Source: Ovis canadensis (Eukaryota; Chordata; Mammalia; Artiodactyla; Bovidae). From it: 64,000 nucleotides of DNA. The DNA is taken from the NCBI RefSeq assembly GCF_042477335.2, contig NC_091256.1:43107001-43171000 (forward strand), written 5' to 3'. The position numbers and the translations under genes were made by a program. This document shows positions 11,791 through 23,329 of the stretch, piece after piece. The notes beneath the pieces are model-generated. The model did not search any database. It was not told the origin of the DNA and saw nothing but the letters and a program-made list of their open reading frames with translations. Position 1 is the stretch's first letter. Each line of letters begins with the position of its first letter.

Positions 11791-12479
11791 AAGCTCAGAT
11801 CTGAATGACAAAAAATCAACCCTACAAATATCAGGAGACAAAGGGAACAGCAAAGCTAATTGTTTCAACCAATTAGGAAGCTATTCCACAAGTGCATGCC
11901 AAAAGGTGGCTTGGATATTGGCGTAGTGAGGAACATCTAAGAAATTAATTTTGAATATTTTGGAAGTAGAATCTACAGGACCTGCTAATGGACTGGATAT
12001 TAAGTTTGTTAGAGAGAGACTACTCTAGGATAATTTCTAGGCTTTTGACTTCAAAAATTGTGTGGATGATGGTGCCATTTATAAGATATGATAATTGGGA
12101 ACAGCAGGTGAGGAAGAGGGAAATTAAGACTTAAGGTTTGGTCATTTTAAGTTGGAGATGCCTTTTAGACATCCATGACGTCAAGTACCAAAGTACATTT
12201 GTATGTAAAAAGAGAAATTGATAATGTAGGAGAGGGGGGATTTCCATGGGTGAGGTAAGAAGGGGAAGAGATCCAATGCATAAAGGAGGGGTTGGCCTTT
12301 AGTCGGAGCGATGCTTTATCTGTACTAACAGCATATAAGGTGCATATGATGGTATGGAAGGTATAGAAGACAAATGAGGGCAGTTCTTTTCTGATTTGTT
12401 TTGATTTTCTCGATGAATAAGTGGCAAGATGATCACTGGAGAGTTGGGGAGGGTTGGGATATAGGGAATTTGAAGAGAG

Positions 12480-12606
12480 CTGCTGCTGCTGCTGTTAAGT
12501 CGCTTCAGTCATGTCCGACTCTGTGCGACCCCATAGATGGCAGCCCACCAGGCTCCCCCGTCCCTGGGATTCTCAAGACAAGAATACTGGAGTGGGTTGC
12601 CATTTC
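12480..12606 (-). mobile_element. Bov-A SINE with TSD
   Basis: Antisense Bov-A monomer flanked by the perfect 12-bp duplication atttgaagagag (12468-12479 and 12607-12618). Confidence 0.88.
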
Positions 12607-12868
12607 ATTTGAAGAGAGAGAAGGTATTAAATAGGGAATACGAATGTACTAGGGAAATAGTGTTGAATTGCCAGGCAGTGTTGAGTGACAGTAAATGCTG
12701 TGTGCATGACTGTCCTCAGGTTGTGGACAAAGTTCCACAATTCTTTTTTGGTGTGCCCAGCTGCTTTCTCTTCCTCACTGTGGCCTTCCTCTCCTCTAAC
12801 CCAGTTGAACAAACTACAGGTGTGGGGAGAGACAGGTGTTCTTCATTAAGGACATCATAACACCTCCT

Positions 12869-13138
12869 CAGAGAAGGCACCCCAATCCAGTACTCTTGCC
12901 TGGAATATCCCATGGACGGAGGAGCCTGGTAGGCTGCAGTCCATGGGGTCACTAAGAGTCAGACATGACTGAGTGACTTCACTTTCACTTTTCACTTTCA
13001 TGCATTGGAGAAGGAAATGGCAACCGACTCCAGTGTTCTTGCCTGGAGAATCCCAGGGATGGGAGAGCCTGGTGGGCTGCCATCTACAGGGTCGCACAGA
13101 GTTGGACACGACTGAAGTGACTCAGCAGCAGCAGCAGC
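12869..13138 (+). mobile_element. Bov-A2 SINE with TSD
   Basis: Complete two-unit Bov-A2 ending in (AGC)n, flanked by aacacctcct at 12859-12868 and 13139-13148. Confidence 0.9.
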
Positions 13139-13267
13139 AACACCTCCTACTAAGGGCTCAAACTACTGGTTCATTTCACCTCTTACTCGAAACGCTCCCT
13201 TTGCCCTTTGTGAGCTGAGCTACTCTCTCAGCACGCCCCCATCGCCAATCTCCATCTCTCTCTTTTT

Positions 13268-13318
13268 TTAATATTTATTTTTATTTATTTGGCTGCACCA
13301 GGTCTTAGTTTGTTGACA
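13268..13318 (-). mobile_element. CHR-type SINE fragment
   Basis: TTATTTGGCTGCACCAGGTC and the preceding T/A-rich tail match the antisense 3' part of the cetartiodactyl CHR SINE family. Confidence 0.5.
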
Positions 13319-13735
13319 GTCACTCTTTCATTTGTCTTTATGCAGACACATCATTTTACATAAAGAGAAAATTTTCCATGCTATTTTTCTATTGTTTTCC
13401 TTCTTCCCCAGTTTTGGGAGTTTTTATCTCTTCCCTCTCTACATCTCTTGATACATCCCTTCTCCCCATTCCACAGTGTACAGACATACACATGCACACG
13501 ATATACACAAAATGCTGTGTATCTTTTCCATACCTTTTCCTGTGTTCTCATATCAGAACTTTTGTTTCATTTGTATAATTGGATCATACTGTAAAGACTT
13601 CCCTACATCTTGCTTTTCTCATTTAACGAAATCTTGCAGAAAATCTTCTAAATCAACACACTGATCAATATGGTCAATGAACAATCATTTATTCAACCGT
13701 TCACCTGCTGATAGACATTAATTCTCCCTCTAGCA

Positions 13736-13885
13736 TTCTGTATATGTATGTGTATGTGTATATAGATATATAAAAATCTGTGTATATATATATATAGTGT
13801 ATGTATATATACATATAATTCTGTGTATATATATGTGTCTGTGTGTGTGTGTGTGTATACATATATACACACATAGATGTATATG
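13736..13885. repeat. TA/TG-rich microsatellite
   Basis: An imperfect mixture of TATG, TA and TG repeats, with a pure (TG) core near 13840-13855. It is expected to be length-polymorphic. Confidence 0.85.
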
Positions 13886-13888
13886 AAA

Positions 13889-14014
13889 CTGAGGAGGGCA
13901 TGGCTACCTACTCCAGTATTCTTGCCTGGAGAATCCCTGTGGACAGAGGAGCCTGGCAGACTACAGTCCATGGGGTCGCAAAGACTCAGACATGACTGAG
14001 CAACTAGCACAGCA
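13889..14014 (+). mobile_element. Bov-tA SINE 3' portion
   Basis: CCAGTATTCTTGCCTGGAGA and CAGTCCATGGGGTCGCAAAG identify a 5'-truncated copy. Confidence 0.8.
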
Positions 14015-14317
14015 TGTTTATGAAACTATTTGATTGTATATATATGTTGGTCCTCCTAGCTCATGGATAAACTTCTAATTTCTAAGAGTGGGTCCAAGAG
14101 GATTAATATTTTTAATTGATCTTGCTAGATTGTTTTCAAAAAAAGCTTTAAAAATTCACTTTTCCTTCAGAAATTCAGAATTTTTTTTTCTTATCCCCGA
14201 TTCTCATTCCTTCCCAAGAGTGTTACCCTTCTCAGTTTTTGCCATGAGGCAAGAAAAGTAACCTCACTGTAACTTCGGTTTATATCTTTCTGACTGCTGG
14301 TGTGATTGAACATCCTT

Positions 14318-14515
14318 GGTGGATAAGCACCTGATTTGGAGCCAGTCTGCCCGAGACTTCACTTACCAGCTGTGTGACCTTAGAAAAATTATTTACCCTC
14401 TCTGTGCCAGTTTCCTTGTCTCTATAATGGGATAATAATAGTTCCTATTGCATAGTATGGTTGAAGAGTATTAGATAAATCATTGGGACAGTTTCTGGCA
14501 CATAGTACACAGTAA
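14318..14515 (+). repeat. MIR SINE
   Basis: GGAGCCAGTCTGCCCGAGAC, AGCTGTGTGACCTTAG and CTGGCACATAGTACACAGTA follow the MIR consensus order. Confidence 0.85.
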
Positions 14516-14754
14516 AAAAAAGTTTTTAATATGTTTTTTTCCCCTATGTTTTTATTTATTTATTTATTTTTACTTTATTTTCCTTTACAATTCTGTATTG
14601 GTTTTGCCATACATTAGTTTTTAATATGTTTACTGGCTATTTGAATATGCTCTTCTGTGAAATGACTATATCTTTTGCTCATTTTAAATTGGCTCATTTT
14701 CTTTCTCTTTTCCATCAAACATTTCTATCAGATCTCGTTTCAAAACCCCTTTCA

Positions 14755-14893
14755 GAGGGCTGATACGGGGTGGGAGGTGGGAGGGAGGTTCATGATTGGG
14801 AAGTCATGTACACTCGTGGCGGATTCATGTCAATGTATGGCAAAACCAATACAGTATTGTAAAGCAAAATAAAGTAAAAATAAAAATTTTTTT
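14755..14893 (+). mobile_element. L1 3'-end fragment, host of nested L1
   Basis: GGCGGATTCATGTCAATGTA and GGCAAAACCAATACAGTATT are the bovine L1 3' end. The near-duplicate aaaacccctttca (14742-14754) and aaaaccctttca (16821-16832) bracket it, with the next L1 inserted in its A-rich tail. Confidence 0.75.
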
Positions 14894-14910
14894 TAAAAAG
14901 GTAAAAAATT

Positions 14911-16791
14911 TGCATTCCCACCAACAGTGTAGGAGGGTTCCCTTTTCTCCACACCCTCTCCAGCATTTATTGCTTGCAGATTTTTGGATCGCAGCCATTC
15001 TGACTGGTGTGAAGTGGTACCTCATTGTGGTTTTGATTTGCATTTCTCTAATAATGAGTGATGTTGAGCATCTTTTCATGTGTTTGTTAGCCATCCGTAT
15101 GTCTTCTTTGGAGAAATGTCTATTTAGTTCTTTGGCCCATTTTTTGATTGGGTCGTTTATTTTTCTGGAGTTGAGCTGCATAAGTTGCTTGTATATTTTT
15201 GAGATTAGTTGTTTGTCAGTTGCTTCATTTGCTATTATTTTCTCCCATTCAGAAGGCTGTCTTTTCACCTTGCTTATAGTTTCCTTTGTTGTGCAGAAGC
15301 TTTTAATTTTAATTAGATCCCATTTGTTTATTTTTGCTTTTATTTCCAGAATTCTGGGAGGTGGATCATAGAGGATCCTGCTGTGATTTATGTCGGAGAG
15401 TGTTTTGCCTATATTCTCCTCTAGGAGTTTTATAGTTTCTGATCTTACATTTAGATCTTTAATCCATTTTGAGTTTATTTTTGTGTGTGGTGTTAGAAAG
15501 TGATCTAGTTTCATTCTTTTACAAGTGGTTGACCAGTTTTCCCAGCACCACTTGTTAAAGAGATTGTCTTTACTCCATTGTATATTCTTGCCTCCTTTGT
15601 CAAAGATAAGGTGTCCATATGTGTGTGGATTTATTTCTGGGCTTTCTATTTTGTTCCATTGATCTATATTTCTGTCTTTGTGCCAGTACCATATTGTCTT
15701 GATGACTGTGGCTTTGTAGTAGAGCCTGAAGTCAGGCAAGTTGATTCCTCCAGTTCCATTCTTCTTTCTCAAGATTGCTTTGGCTATTCGAGGTTTTTTG
15801 TATTTCCATACAAATCTTGAAATTATTTGTTCTAGTTCTGTGAAAAATGTGGCTGGTAGCTTGACAGGGATTGCATTGAATTTGTAAATTGCTTTGGGTA
15901 GTATATTCATTTTCACTATATTGATTCTTCCAATCCATGAACATGGTATATTTCTCCATCTATTAGTGTCCTCTTTGATTTCTTTCATCAGTGTTTTATA
16001 GTTTTCTATATATAGGTCTTTAGTTTCTTTAGGTAGATATATTCCTAAGTATTTTATTCTTTTCGTTGCAATGGTGAATGGAATTGTTTCCTTATGGAGA
16101 ACAGTGTGGAGATTCCTTAAAAAATTGCAAATAGAACTACCTTATGACCCAGCAATCCCACTTCTGGGCATACACACCGAGGAAACCAGAATTGAAAGAG
16201 ACACATGTACCCCAATGTTCATCGCAGCACTGTTTATAATAGCCAGGACATGGAAGCAACCTAGATGTCCATCAGCAGATCAATGGATAAGAAAGCTGTG
16301 GTACATATACACAATGGAGTATTACTCAGCCGTTAAAAAGAATTCATTTGAATCAGTTCTGATGAGATGGATGAAACTGGAGCCAATTATACAGAGTGAA
16401 GTAAGCCAGAAAGAAAAACACCAATACAGTATACTAACACATATATATGGAATTTAGGAAGATGGCAATGACGACCCTGTATGCAAGACAGGAAAAAAGT
16501 CACAGATGTGTATAACGGACTTTTGGACTCAGAGGGAGAGGGAGAGGGTGGGATGATTTGGGAGAATGGGAATTCTAACATGTATACTATCATGTAAGAA
16601 TTGAATCGCCAGTCCATGTCTGACGCAGGATGCAGCATGCTTGGGGCTGGTGCAAGGGGATGACCCAGAGAGATGTTGTGGGGAGGGAGGTGGGAGGGGG
16701 GGTCATGTTTGGGAACGCATGTAAGAATTAAAGATTTTAAAATTAAAAAAATAAATAAATTTAAAAAAAAAATAAATTAAAAAAAAATAAA
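14911..16791. mobile_element. Twin-primed (5'-inverted) bovine L1
   Basis: The left part (about 14911-16075) is L1 ORF2 C-terminal sequence on the minus strand, ending at LHCWWECK. The right part (about 16085-16791) continues on the plus strand at [11 protein letters not shown] to ILTHIYGI stop, 3' UTR and A-rich tail. About four codons are missing at the switch. A 17-bp duplication, taaaaaggtaaaaaatt, lies at 14894-14910 and 16792-16808. This is the classic structure left by twin priming. Confidence 0.92.
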
Positions 16792-17503
16792 TAAAAAGGT
16801 AAAAAATTATGCTGAAAAAAAAAACCCTTTCAATAAAGCTCTTAAAGATGTTTTTCATATATGGCATATACCTTTCATGTTAAATTTAATTCTGTGTAAC
16901 TTGTCACTACAATGAATAATTTTTATTATTTCTATTGCTAACAAACTGTTATATAAATATTATAGAGAAAAGGTATTGAATTTTAAATATTTATCTCATA
17001 TTGAGCCATCCAATGGTCTTATTCTAGGAATTCTTGTTCTTAATTTTGGCTTTCCTAGGCATATAATTAATTATTTAAATTAATTATCTCCTTTTTCCTC
17101 TTATTTGTAATGGTTATTTTCCTCTTGTAATATAAGAACCTTCAAAACAGTGATAAACAGCAGGTATCCCTGTCTTGTTCCTGATCTTAGTAAAATGAGG
17201 AATTCTGTATGTGGAAATAGCTTTGATTTGTCCCATCAAATCAAATAGCAAGTCCCATCTTGCTCCTCATCTTCCATTCCCGATGTCTGTGCTGTGGCTT
17301 TCAGACTTGTCTAGCTAGCCTCCACAATCACACAAAGCAATACTTTTCCCCACTATTTGGTGAGGGGAAAGGAACCAGTTTATGAAATTAAAGTCCAAGG
17401 AGGGAATGAAGAACATGGACCTCCCCCTGGGTGGGTCCTACACAGCTAAAGCTCAGCACACCATGTGTCTTCTGCTTTTCCTCCATAAGTCAGTTCTTTT
17501 AAG

Positions 17504-17529
17504 CACACACACACACACACACACACACA
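17504..17529 (+). repeat. (CA)n microsatellite
   Basis: Thirteen uninterrupted CA units about 1 kb downstream of the CATSPERE stop. Confidence 0.95.
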
Positions 17530-18081
17530 ATCTCTTGCTCATTCTCCTCTAGGTGGATATTCATTCTTCAAATATTAATTGCTTAGAAAGCTGTGGTCAT
17601 GTTTGGACAACTTAAGAAGCTTATTTTGAGCATCAGAATAAAATTTGAAAACTTAAAATTAAGAATTAGAGCATTAGCTTCCTATTTTCAATATTATGTT
17701 ATATTTCATATATATCTTTGACAGACTATTTAAATTCACATACTTATTAAGTCTTTTATACATAAATTAACTACAGCTTTATAAGGTTCATATGAAAAGT
17801 TTTATGCAAAATAATATTTGACACATTTATATACTTTCAAAAATTTACTTTCATTCTTAGGAAGGAGTGTAATAGCCAAATTTAGGTAGTTTTTAAAGTT
17901 TAAAAATTTTTAAAAACTAAACTCTCATTTACTCTGACAAAAAACAAAATTTAGAATACAGTTTGTCAGTTTCCAAAAAGGACATATCTACCATATGAAT
18001 GAACCATTTCTTAAGTGTTTCCCCAAGAAAAATTAAAATCTATGTTCACACAACAACCTATAAAAAACTATTCATAGCAGT

Positions 18082-18087
18082 TTTATT
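18082..18087 (-). terminator. CATSPERE: Candidate CATSPERE poly(A) signal
   Basis: The minus strand has AATAAA about 425 nt downstream of the CATSPERE stop. A nearer ATTAAA variant lies at 18338-18333, about 175 nt downstream. Neither can be chosen without transcript ends. Confidence 0.3.
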
Positions 18088-18510
18088 TCTAAGAGTCTAA
18101 ACCTAGAAAAAAATCTCAAATGTTAATAAGTTAACCAACAGTAGAAGAGAACACTTAGCAATAAAAAGAATTATAGATTCATGCAAAAACATGAATTAAT
18201 TTCAAATCACAATGCTGAATCAAGGAAGCTAGGCAAGAGAGAGCTAGAGAACACAGCTATAAAAAATGTTTTTTAAGCTATTCAAAACTATATAGACTAT
18301 CTTAAGATAAAAGTGAACACACTAAGAATTAATTTAATAACATTATATATTAAAATATTCCTGTTTGGGATAATTTGAGAACAATTTTCAGATTTTGAAT
18401 TTGATAATACTATGAGTTTATACTTAATATTTCTTGGTCAAAATACACTCTCAATGTAAATATATATACATACTTCTTCTACATTCATAGTAAATAGATT
18501 TTCATTTCTC

Positions 18511-18664
18511 TCAATTTTTCTTTTTTTTTCTTTCAGATTCGTGCAGTGGCTCATAAATATATTTTCTATAAATCCTCATATAATGGAAGTAGCTCAAAAT
18601 GAGAATAGTGAGGAACAGTAGCATCAGGAGAAAGACGAAAGCTGCAACCATGTAACCATTTGGC
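18511..18664 (-). CDS. CATSPERE: CATSPERE terminal coding exon (TM helix and tail)
   Basis: CATSPERE is the epsilon subunit of CatSper, the pH- and voltage-gated calcium channel of the sperm flagellum needed for hyperactivated motility. It is a type I membrane protein with a large extracellular part (human protein about 950 residues). This exon follows acceptor TTTCAG (18670-18665). Its first base completes an Arg codon begun in exon 27686-27739. It then encodes 50 residues: PNG, a helix of about 23 hydrophobic residues (from YMVAAFVFLL to LSYF), a basic tail (RIYRKYIYEP) and a C-terminal KKKKN before TGA at 18513-18511. The tail is encoded over a run of nine A residues. The frame was verified by phase continuity through all eight upstream exons. 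Confidence 0.92.
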
Positions 18665-18799
18665 CTGAAATAAGAAAAGAAAAGTCATTAGAAGTTGTTG
18701 CTCATTTGGTTGTTAATTTAGTCAAATATTCTTTGAATGGCTAGCTGCTATGCCATTGTTCTCTGTCAGTGATGAATAAGATTTATAGGACATCTTGTC

Positions 18800-20533
18800 T
18801 CTCTAATGGTGTTTTCCTCTTAGTGTTTGAGGCTGACCAGAGAGGAAGATAGGCCATGTGATTGATGGACATGATGAGAGAAGGAGGCTATGGGAGCCAG
18901 GTGTCAGGAAGGCCTTCCAATGGAGGTGCCTTTTGAACTGAGATAGGTTAGAGTTAGCTAGATACAAGGATTAGGAGTATTAATATGAGTTAGATAAAAA
19001 TGTTAGAGAGTGGAGAAGGAGACTAAGGGTGGACTAATATTTTAGGCTAGGGGAGATGCATTACAAAGGCATGGAAGCATCAGAAGACCTTAAGATCAGC
19101 CCCAGACATTCTGCAGCTAAAGCTAGCTCAGTGTGACTGGAATTTAGGTGCTAATGCTCAGTGATTAGGGATGAGGAACCATAGGTTGTTCAAGGTGCAA
19201 AAGACAGCTTTTATCAAGTTACAGAGGGTGGATTTTGGTATAAAGGCAAGAGGGAGTTTCAGACATGTGATACAGCATTCTCATTTTCGAAGGATGATTC
19301 TGATTGTAGTGTGAAGAATAGATGAGTGGGATGCATGAATACGGAGGGAGAAAACCATTTATAAGGTTTTTATAATAACCAATTATGGTGAGAGTTTTAA
19401 TTGATTATTAGCTGTAAAAATGGGGAGAAATGGATAGATTTAAGGTATATTTAGAAGTTAGACTGAGTGATCTTGGTGAGTAAGATGTGAGGTTTGAGAA
19501 ATGTTAGAATAAAGGATATCGCCTAAATTTGGGGATGAGGTAACTCTGAGGATGGTAGCACTATTTATTGACATAGGAAATTCACAGGTAAGAACACTTT
19601 AGAGGGTATTTGTGAATATGGTTGGCTTACTTTTGGGCATATTGAATTTGAAGTATAAGAGGGTCAGCCAGGTGTGTGTGTGTGTGTGTGTGTGTGTTGT
19701 ACACGTAATAGATGCTACTTTCAGCTGGGATCCAGACCTCTTACCTTTTCACCTCATGAGTCTCCCATCAGAGTAGATTTATTTCTTAAGCCAAACTCTG
19801 TGCTGTTTTCTACTTTGTGTCCTGGTACCTGATTTTAGTTTTTAGTTCCCTTTTAAATCATAATTATTTGTTTGCCATTTTACAATTTTCCCAGGTCCCC
19901 AGCCTCGTTAGCCTGACCTTCCTCCTCTGTGGATACGAGCTTAATCTAGCTCCAGTGAATCATTTCCTTCTTAGAAATTAATTAGCTAATTTAATAAATG
20001 ATCTGATATCTGCCACATACTGTGCTGGGTTCTGGTAAAACAATAATGGGTAAAAACAGACCTAGTCTTTACCCTTAGAGAGCTTACATTTTAGTGGGGA
20101 CATAACATTTATATCAGATAATGAGAAAATAAATATAAAATTGAATTTCTAATAAAAACAAAGTAGGAGAGGTAATGCAATGAAAGCTTACTATAGTAGG
20201 ATTTAAACCTGGTGAATTGGTCAAGAAATGCCCCCAAGAGGAAAAGATAATTATTCTAAACTTTGAAGAATTAAATGGAAGTGGATTTGGTAAAGTTAAG
20301 TAGGTAAGGAGGGGAAGGAAGAGATCCGAGATAGAGAAAATAGCATGTGCAGAGCTCCTGCTGTAGAACAGAGTATGGAGAAGGCTGGGGATTGAAAGAA
20401 GGTTGGTAAGCCTGGAGCTGAGCAAGTGAAGGGAATATGATGCAAGATGAGATTGGAGCAGTAGGTAGCAGCTAGGTCAGAAAAGGTTTTGTAGGTCATG
20501 TTAAGAAGTCCCCATTTTAAGGAAAGAAACTTG
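18800..20533 (-). repeat. L2-like ancient LINE remnants
   Basis: Phrases such as CTGCCACATACTGTGCTGGG (near 20010) and GGAAGGCCTTCCAATGGAGG (near 18908) match antisense L2-type text. They are diverged and fragmentary. Confidence 0.45.
19672..19697 (+). repeat. (GT)n microsatellite
   Basis: About thirteen GT units in the CATSPERE last intron. Confidence 0.95.
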
Positions 20534-20547
20534 AAAGTTTTAAGCTA

Positions 20548-22577
20548 TCACCATTACAATGAAAAGAATAAAATACTTAGGCATATATCTACCTAAAGAA
20601 ACAAATGACCTATATATAGAAAACTATAAAACACTAGTGAAAGAAATCAAAGAGGACACAAATAGATGGAGGAACATACCATGTTCATGGGTTGGAAGAA
20701 TCAGTGAACATGAGTATACTACCCAAAGCAATCTAGAGATTCAGTGCAATCCCTATCATGGTACCAACAGTATTTTTCACAGAGCTAGAACAAATAATTT
20801 CACAATTTGTGTGGAAAAAAAAAAAAAAAAAAAACCTCGAACAGCCAAAGCCATCTTGAGAAAGAAGAGTGGAACTGGAGGAATCAACCGGCCTGACTTC
20901 AGGCTCTACTACAAAGCCACAGTCATTAAGACAGTATGGTACTGGCCCAAAAACAGAAATATAGATCAATGGAACAAAATAGAAAGCCCAGAGATAAATC
21001 CATGCACCTATGGACACCTTATCTTCGACAAAAGAGGCAAGAATATACAATGGATTAAAGACAATCTCTTTAACAAGTGGTGCTGGGAAAACTGGTCAAC
21101 CACTTGTAAAAGAATGAAACTAGAACACTTTCTACCCACTCCAGTGTTCTTGCCTGGAGAATCCCAGGGATGGGGGAGCCTGGTGGGCTGCCGTCTATGG
21201 GGTCGCACAGAGTCGGACACGACTGAAGCGACTTAGCAGCAGCAGCAGCAGCAGAAGACTTTCTAACACCACACACAAAAATAAATTCAAAATGGATTAA
21301 AGATCTAAATATAAGACCAGAAACTATAAAATTCCTAGAGGAGAAAAACACTCTCTGACATAAATCACAGCAGGATCCTCTATAACCCACCTCCCAAAAT
21401 ATTGGAAATAAAAGCAAAAATAAACAAATGGGACCTGATTAAACTTAAAAGCTTTTGCACAACAAAGGAAACTATAAGCAAGGTGGAAAGAGAGCCTTCA
21501 GAATGGGAGAAAATAATAGCAAATGAAGCAACTGACAAAGAATTAATCTCAAAAATATACAAGCAACTTATGCAGCTCAATTCCAGAAAAATAAACTACC
21601 CAATCAAAAAATGGGCCAAAGAACTAAACAGACATTTCTCCAAAAAAGACATACAGATGGCTAACAAACACATGAAAAGATGCTCAACATCACTCATTAT
21701 CAGAGAAATGCAAATTAAATCCATAATGAGGTGCCATTTCACACCAGTCAGAATGGCTGCTATCCAAAAGTCTTCAAGCAATAAATGCTGGAGAGGGTGT
21801 GGAGAAAAGGGAACCCTCTTACACTGTTGGTGGGAATGCAAACTAGTACAGCCACTATGGAGAACAGTGTGGAGATTCCTTAAAAAACTGGAAATAGAAC
21901 TGCCTTATGACCCAGAAATCCCACTGCTGGGCATACACACCGAGGAAACCAGAATTGAAAGAGACACGTGTACCCTAATGTTCATCGCAGCACTGTTTAT
22001 AATAGCCAGGACATGGAAGCAACCTAGATGTCCATCAGCAGATGAATGGATAAGAAAGTTGTGGTACATATACACAATGGAATATTATTCAGCCATTAAA
22101 AAGAATACATTTGAATCAGTTCTAATGAAGTGGATGAAACTGGAGCCTATTATACAGAGTGCAGTAAGCCAGAAAGAAAAGCATCAATACAGTATACTAA
22201 CACATATATATGGAATTTAGAAAGATGGTAACGATAACCCTATATGCGAGACAGCAAAAGAGACACAGATGTATAGAACAGTATTTTGGAGTCTGTGGGA
22301 GAGGGCGAGGGTGGGAAGATTTGGGAGAATGGCATTGAAACATGTATATTATCATATGTGAAACGAATTGCCAGTCCAGGTTCGATGCATGAGACAGGGT
22401 GTTCTGGGCTGGTGCACTGGGATGACCCAGAGGGATTGGATGGGGAGAGGGGTGAAAGGAGGGTTCAGGATAGGGAACACATGTACACCCGTAGCAGATT
22501 CATGTCAATGTATGGCAAAACCACTAGAATATTGTAAAGTAATTAGCCTCCAATTAAAATAAATAAATTTATATTAA
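20548..22577 (+). mobile_element. 5'-truncated bovine L1 with TSD
   Basis: It begins at [14 protein letters not shown] of ORF2 and runs through a 272-codon open C-terminal frame (21402-22220, ending ILTHIYGI stop) to the 3' UTR and A tail. A perfect 14-bp duplication, aaagttttaagcta, lies at 20534-20547 and 22578-22591. A SINE at about 21132-21253 interrupts ORF2. Confidence 0.92.
21132..21253 (+). mobile_element. Bov-A SINE in L1
   Basis: A single Bov-A unit with (AGC)n tail splits L1 ORF2 at KLEHFL. The motif ACTTTCTA recurs on both sides. Confidence 0.85.
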
Positions 22578-22591
22578 AAAGTTTTAAGCTA

Positions 22592-23329
22592 CTAAAATTA
22601 GCATTAGGAATCTACTGCAATAATTCAGATCAGAGATAATAGTAACTTGAATTAGAGAGGAGTAGTGGTGATGGGTTTGGTAAGAAGTGGATTCATTTAA
22701 GGGCAATTTAAGAGGTTAAATGAATGAGAGTCAGTGACTAGATGAGCTGGAGGAGAGAGAGATATGAGTGTGAACCTAGGTTTTGTGTTTTTCAGTTTTG
22801 ACTCTTAGGTGTCTGGCTTGTGCAGTTGGTTCTGCTATTTCCTGAGAGAGGCGACACTGGAAAAATAGGGATGCCATATTGTTCAATTCCAGAGTGCAGC
22901 GTTCACCTTATAGCCTCTGTGAATGAATTCTCTGTGAACTGTGCAATGGTGACCCATAGAGCTGAATGCAATTACCTTGATGAGTTAGTTTTAGAGTAAG
23001 ACAAATAATGGGGTAAGGGTAATAATGGGGTAAGATCATGAGTTCATTTTTGGACATGTGCAGTCTGACCAGTCTTTGAGATATCCAAGAGAAGAGGTTA
23101 AGTAGACAGTGGGATATATGGCCCTGGGTGGGGTTAGAGATATGGTTTGGGAGTTGTGTATTTATAGATGCTAATAGAAATCATGGGTATGGATGAGCTT
23201 GCCAGAGTCAGCAGCTGAGGAAACCAGGACTTGAGCCCTCCCTAAGGAAGGTCAGCATCTAATGGCTGGTGATACAGGTTGTAGGTTAAGGCTCTTTACG
23301 AGAAAGAAAGAGAATGGCTACAGGAGGCT
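22592..23329. repeat. L2-like ancient LINE remnant
   Basis: The text around 22610-22790 and 23030-23230 (GGACATGTGCAGTCTGACCA region) resembles the same old LINE family as 18800-20533. No gene seen. Confidence 0.4.

Larger units (their letters stand above)
8840..18510. other. DESI2-CATSPERE intergenic region
   Basis: About 10 kb lies between the DESI2 promoter and the CATSPERE stop codon. It is occupied by an L2 remnant (9205-9290), BovB (9403-11788), SINEs, an ancient L1-like patch with a TA/TG-rich microsatellite (13600-14140), a MIR and nested L1s. 16833-18330 is AT-rich and mostly unassigned; part of it will be CATSPERE 3' UTR. Confidence 0.65.

Noticed and set aside
14825..15988. 387-residue minus-strand open frame
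   Set aside because: It is the inverted 5' half of a twin-primed L1 (ORF2 C-terminal part).
18511..18545. Strong-looking plus-strand 3' splice site (T-rich tract then CAG)
   Set aside because: It is the antisense image of the CATSPERE lysine-rich C-terminus; no plus-strand exon or donor follows.
21402..22220. 272-residue plus-strand open frame
   Set aside because: It is the L1 ORF2 C-terminus of a truncated copy.
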